From the NCBI RefSeq assembly GCF_020164595.1, contig NZ_JAIQZE010000001.1, positions 62,001 through 126,000 on the forward strand: 64,000 bases of DNA, read 5' to 3'. The notes under the pieces were generated by a model. That model did not search any database and had not been told where the DNA came from. It saw only the letters and a program-made list of their open reading frames with translations. This stretch comes from Psychroflexus longus. GTDB lineage: Bacteria; Bacteroidota; Bacteroidia; Flavobacteriales; Flavobacteriaceae. Positions 63,637 to 64,000 of the stretch are shown one piece after another; position 1 is the first letter of the stretch, and each line of letters starts with the position of its first letter. The position numbers and the translations under genes were made by a program.

Positions 63637-64000
63637 TTACAGACCACAACTTTCATACAAACTTCCCAAATTACTTACAGGAGTAAAATTCGTATCGAAG
63701 CTAGGTCCATAAACGGTCCTAATATCTACACGGTCTACAACCCATTTCCAATCCTTAGGAGTAATTAAACCATTTTTCATTTCTTGTCCATCTTTTGTGA
63801 AAGTGGAAGGCGTAAACATATTACCCATTGTAAGGTCAAATATGCCGTCATTTCCATCTACACCTAGATTTGCATCATATGGATTTAGAAGAAAATATGT
63901 AAAGTCTGGAGCATTAGTAATATCAACCTTTACGGTTTTCACAATACCATTTCCCGTTACATCGTTACATCTAGCATTTACAAAACCGCTATTAGTGTTA
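63637..64000 (-). CDS. 3' part of an unknown gene cut by the window edge
   Basis: The frame is open to the edge (121 codons seen; the first start-like codon, a GTG at 63942, is internal). The visible C-terminus is polar and beta-rich, with RCNDVTGNG, DANLGVDGNDGIFDLTMGNMF and a final SLYESCGL; the two cysteines may pair. It looks like an exported or surface protein, but no family is recognised. Confidence 0.6.
   Translation of the reverse strand, partial: NTNSGFVNARCNDVTGNGIVKTVKVDITNAPDFTYFLLNPYDANLGVDGNDGIFDLTMGNMFTPSTFTKDGQEMKNGLITPKDWKWVVDRVDIRTVYGPSFDTNFTPVSNLGSLYESCGL

Overview
The window looks like a chromosomal piece of an AT-rich member of the Bacteroidota, most likely a Flavobacteriaceae. 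Signs are Bacteroidota-type promoters (TTTG-N19-TAnnTTTG), a 563-residue LysS with a C-terminal tail, a DUF2723 membrane protein, a Porin_10-type outer-membrane protein, the TldD/TldE plus DUF4159-MoxR-DUF58-BatA cluster, a TIGR04283-type glycosyltransferase, and few strong Shine-Dalgarno sites. The species cannot be fixed from sequence alone. I see no phage, complete insertion sequence, CRISPR array or rRNA.

Layout. 0-3.3 kb: two universal-stress-type proteins flanking an AsmA-like membrane-anchored protein. 3.3-8 kb: the rimP-nusA-infB operon, with a terminator-like hairpin just ahead of rimP. 8-8.8 kb: tRNA-Gln(TTG) with two decayed partial copies downstream. 8.9-14.8 kb: DUF2723 protein, polysaccharide deacetylase, lysS. 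15-18.3 kb: an accessory-looking patch with a two-part (polymorphic-type) lipoprotein, a 51-residue membrane protein not on a standard gene list, a frameshifted gene remnant and two small coupled genes. 18.3-34.6 kb: ordinary core genes (lipB, rnhB, porin, glycosyltransferases, ruvC, MutS-like ATPase, hemW, OmpA lipoprotein).

34.7-41.5 kb: an SDR enzyme, a haloacid-dehalogenase-type gene broken by one in-frame stop, then a LysR regulator divergent from a small protein and a dabB-dabA pair, which is a candidate energy-coupled CO2/bicarbonate uptake system. 41.7-52.7 kb: two back-to-back minus-strand operons, tldD-tldE and DUF4159-moxR-DUF58-batA-(His-rich membrane protein)-(membrane protein). 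52.7-53.4 kb: non-coding, decayed. 53.4-57.4 kb: a SGNH esterase divergent from an ABC ATPase and FtsX-like permease, the same arrangement as tesA/ybbAP of E. coli. 57.6-62.4 kb: a Fpg/Nei-type glycosylase with a degenerate zinc finger, an L-lactate permease, and a single gene fusing MnmH (tRNA 2-selenouridine synthase) to SelD (selenophosphate synthetase). 62.8-64 kb: a small unknown protein and the 3' end of another gene.

The strongest items for a second look are the MnmH-SelD fusion with a promoter placed so that its mRNA would be almost leaderless, the LysR-dab carbon-uptake locus in what is probably a heterotroph, the polymorphic-lipoprotein patch, the RNase HII in which the conserved GRG motif reads GLG, and the hairpin in the rimP leader.
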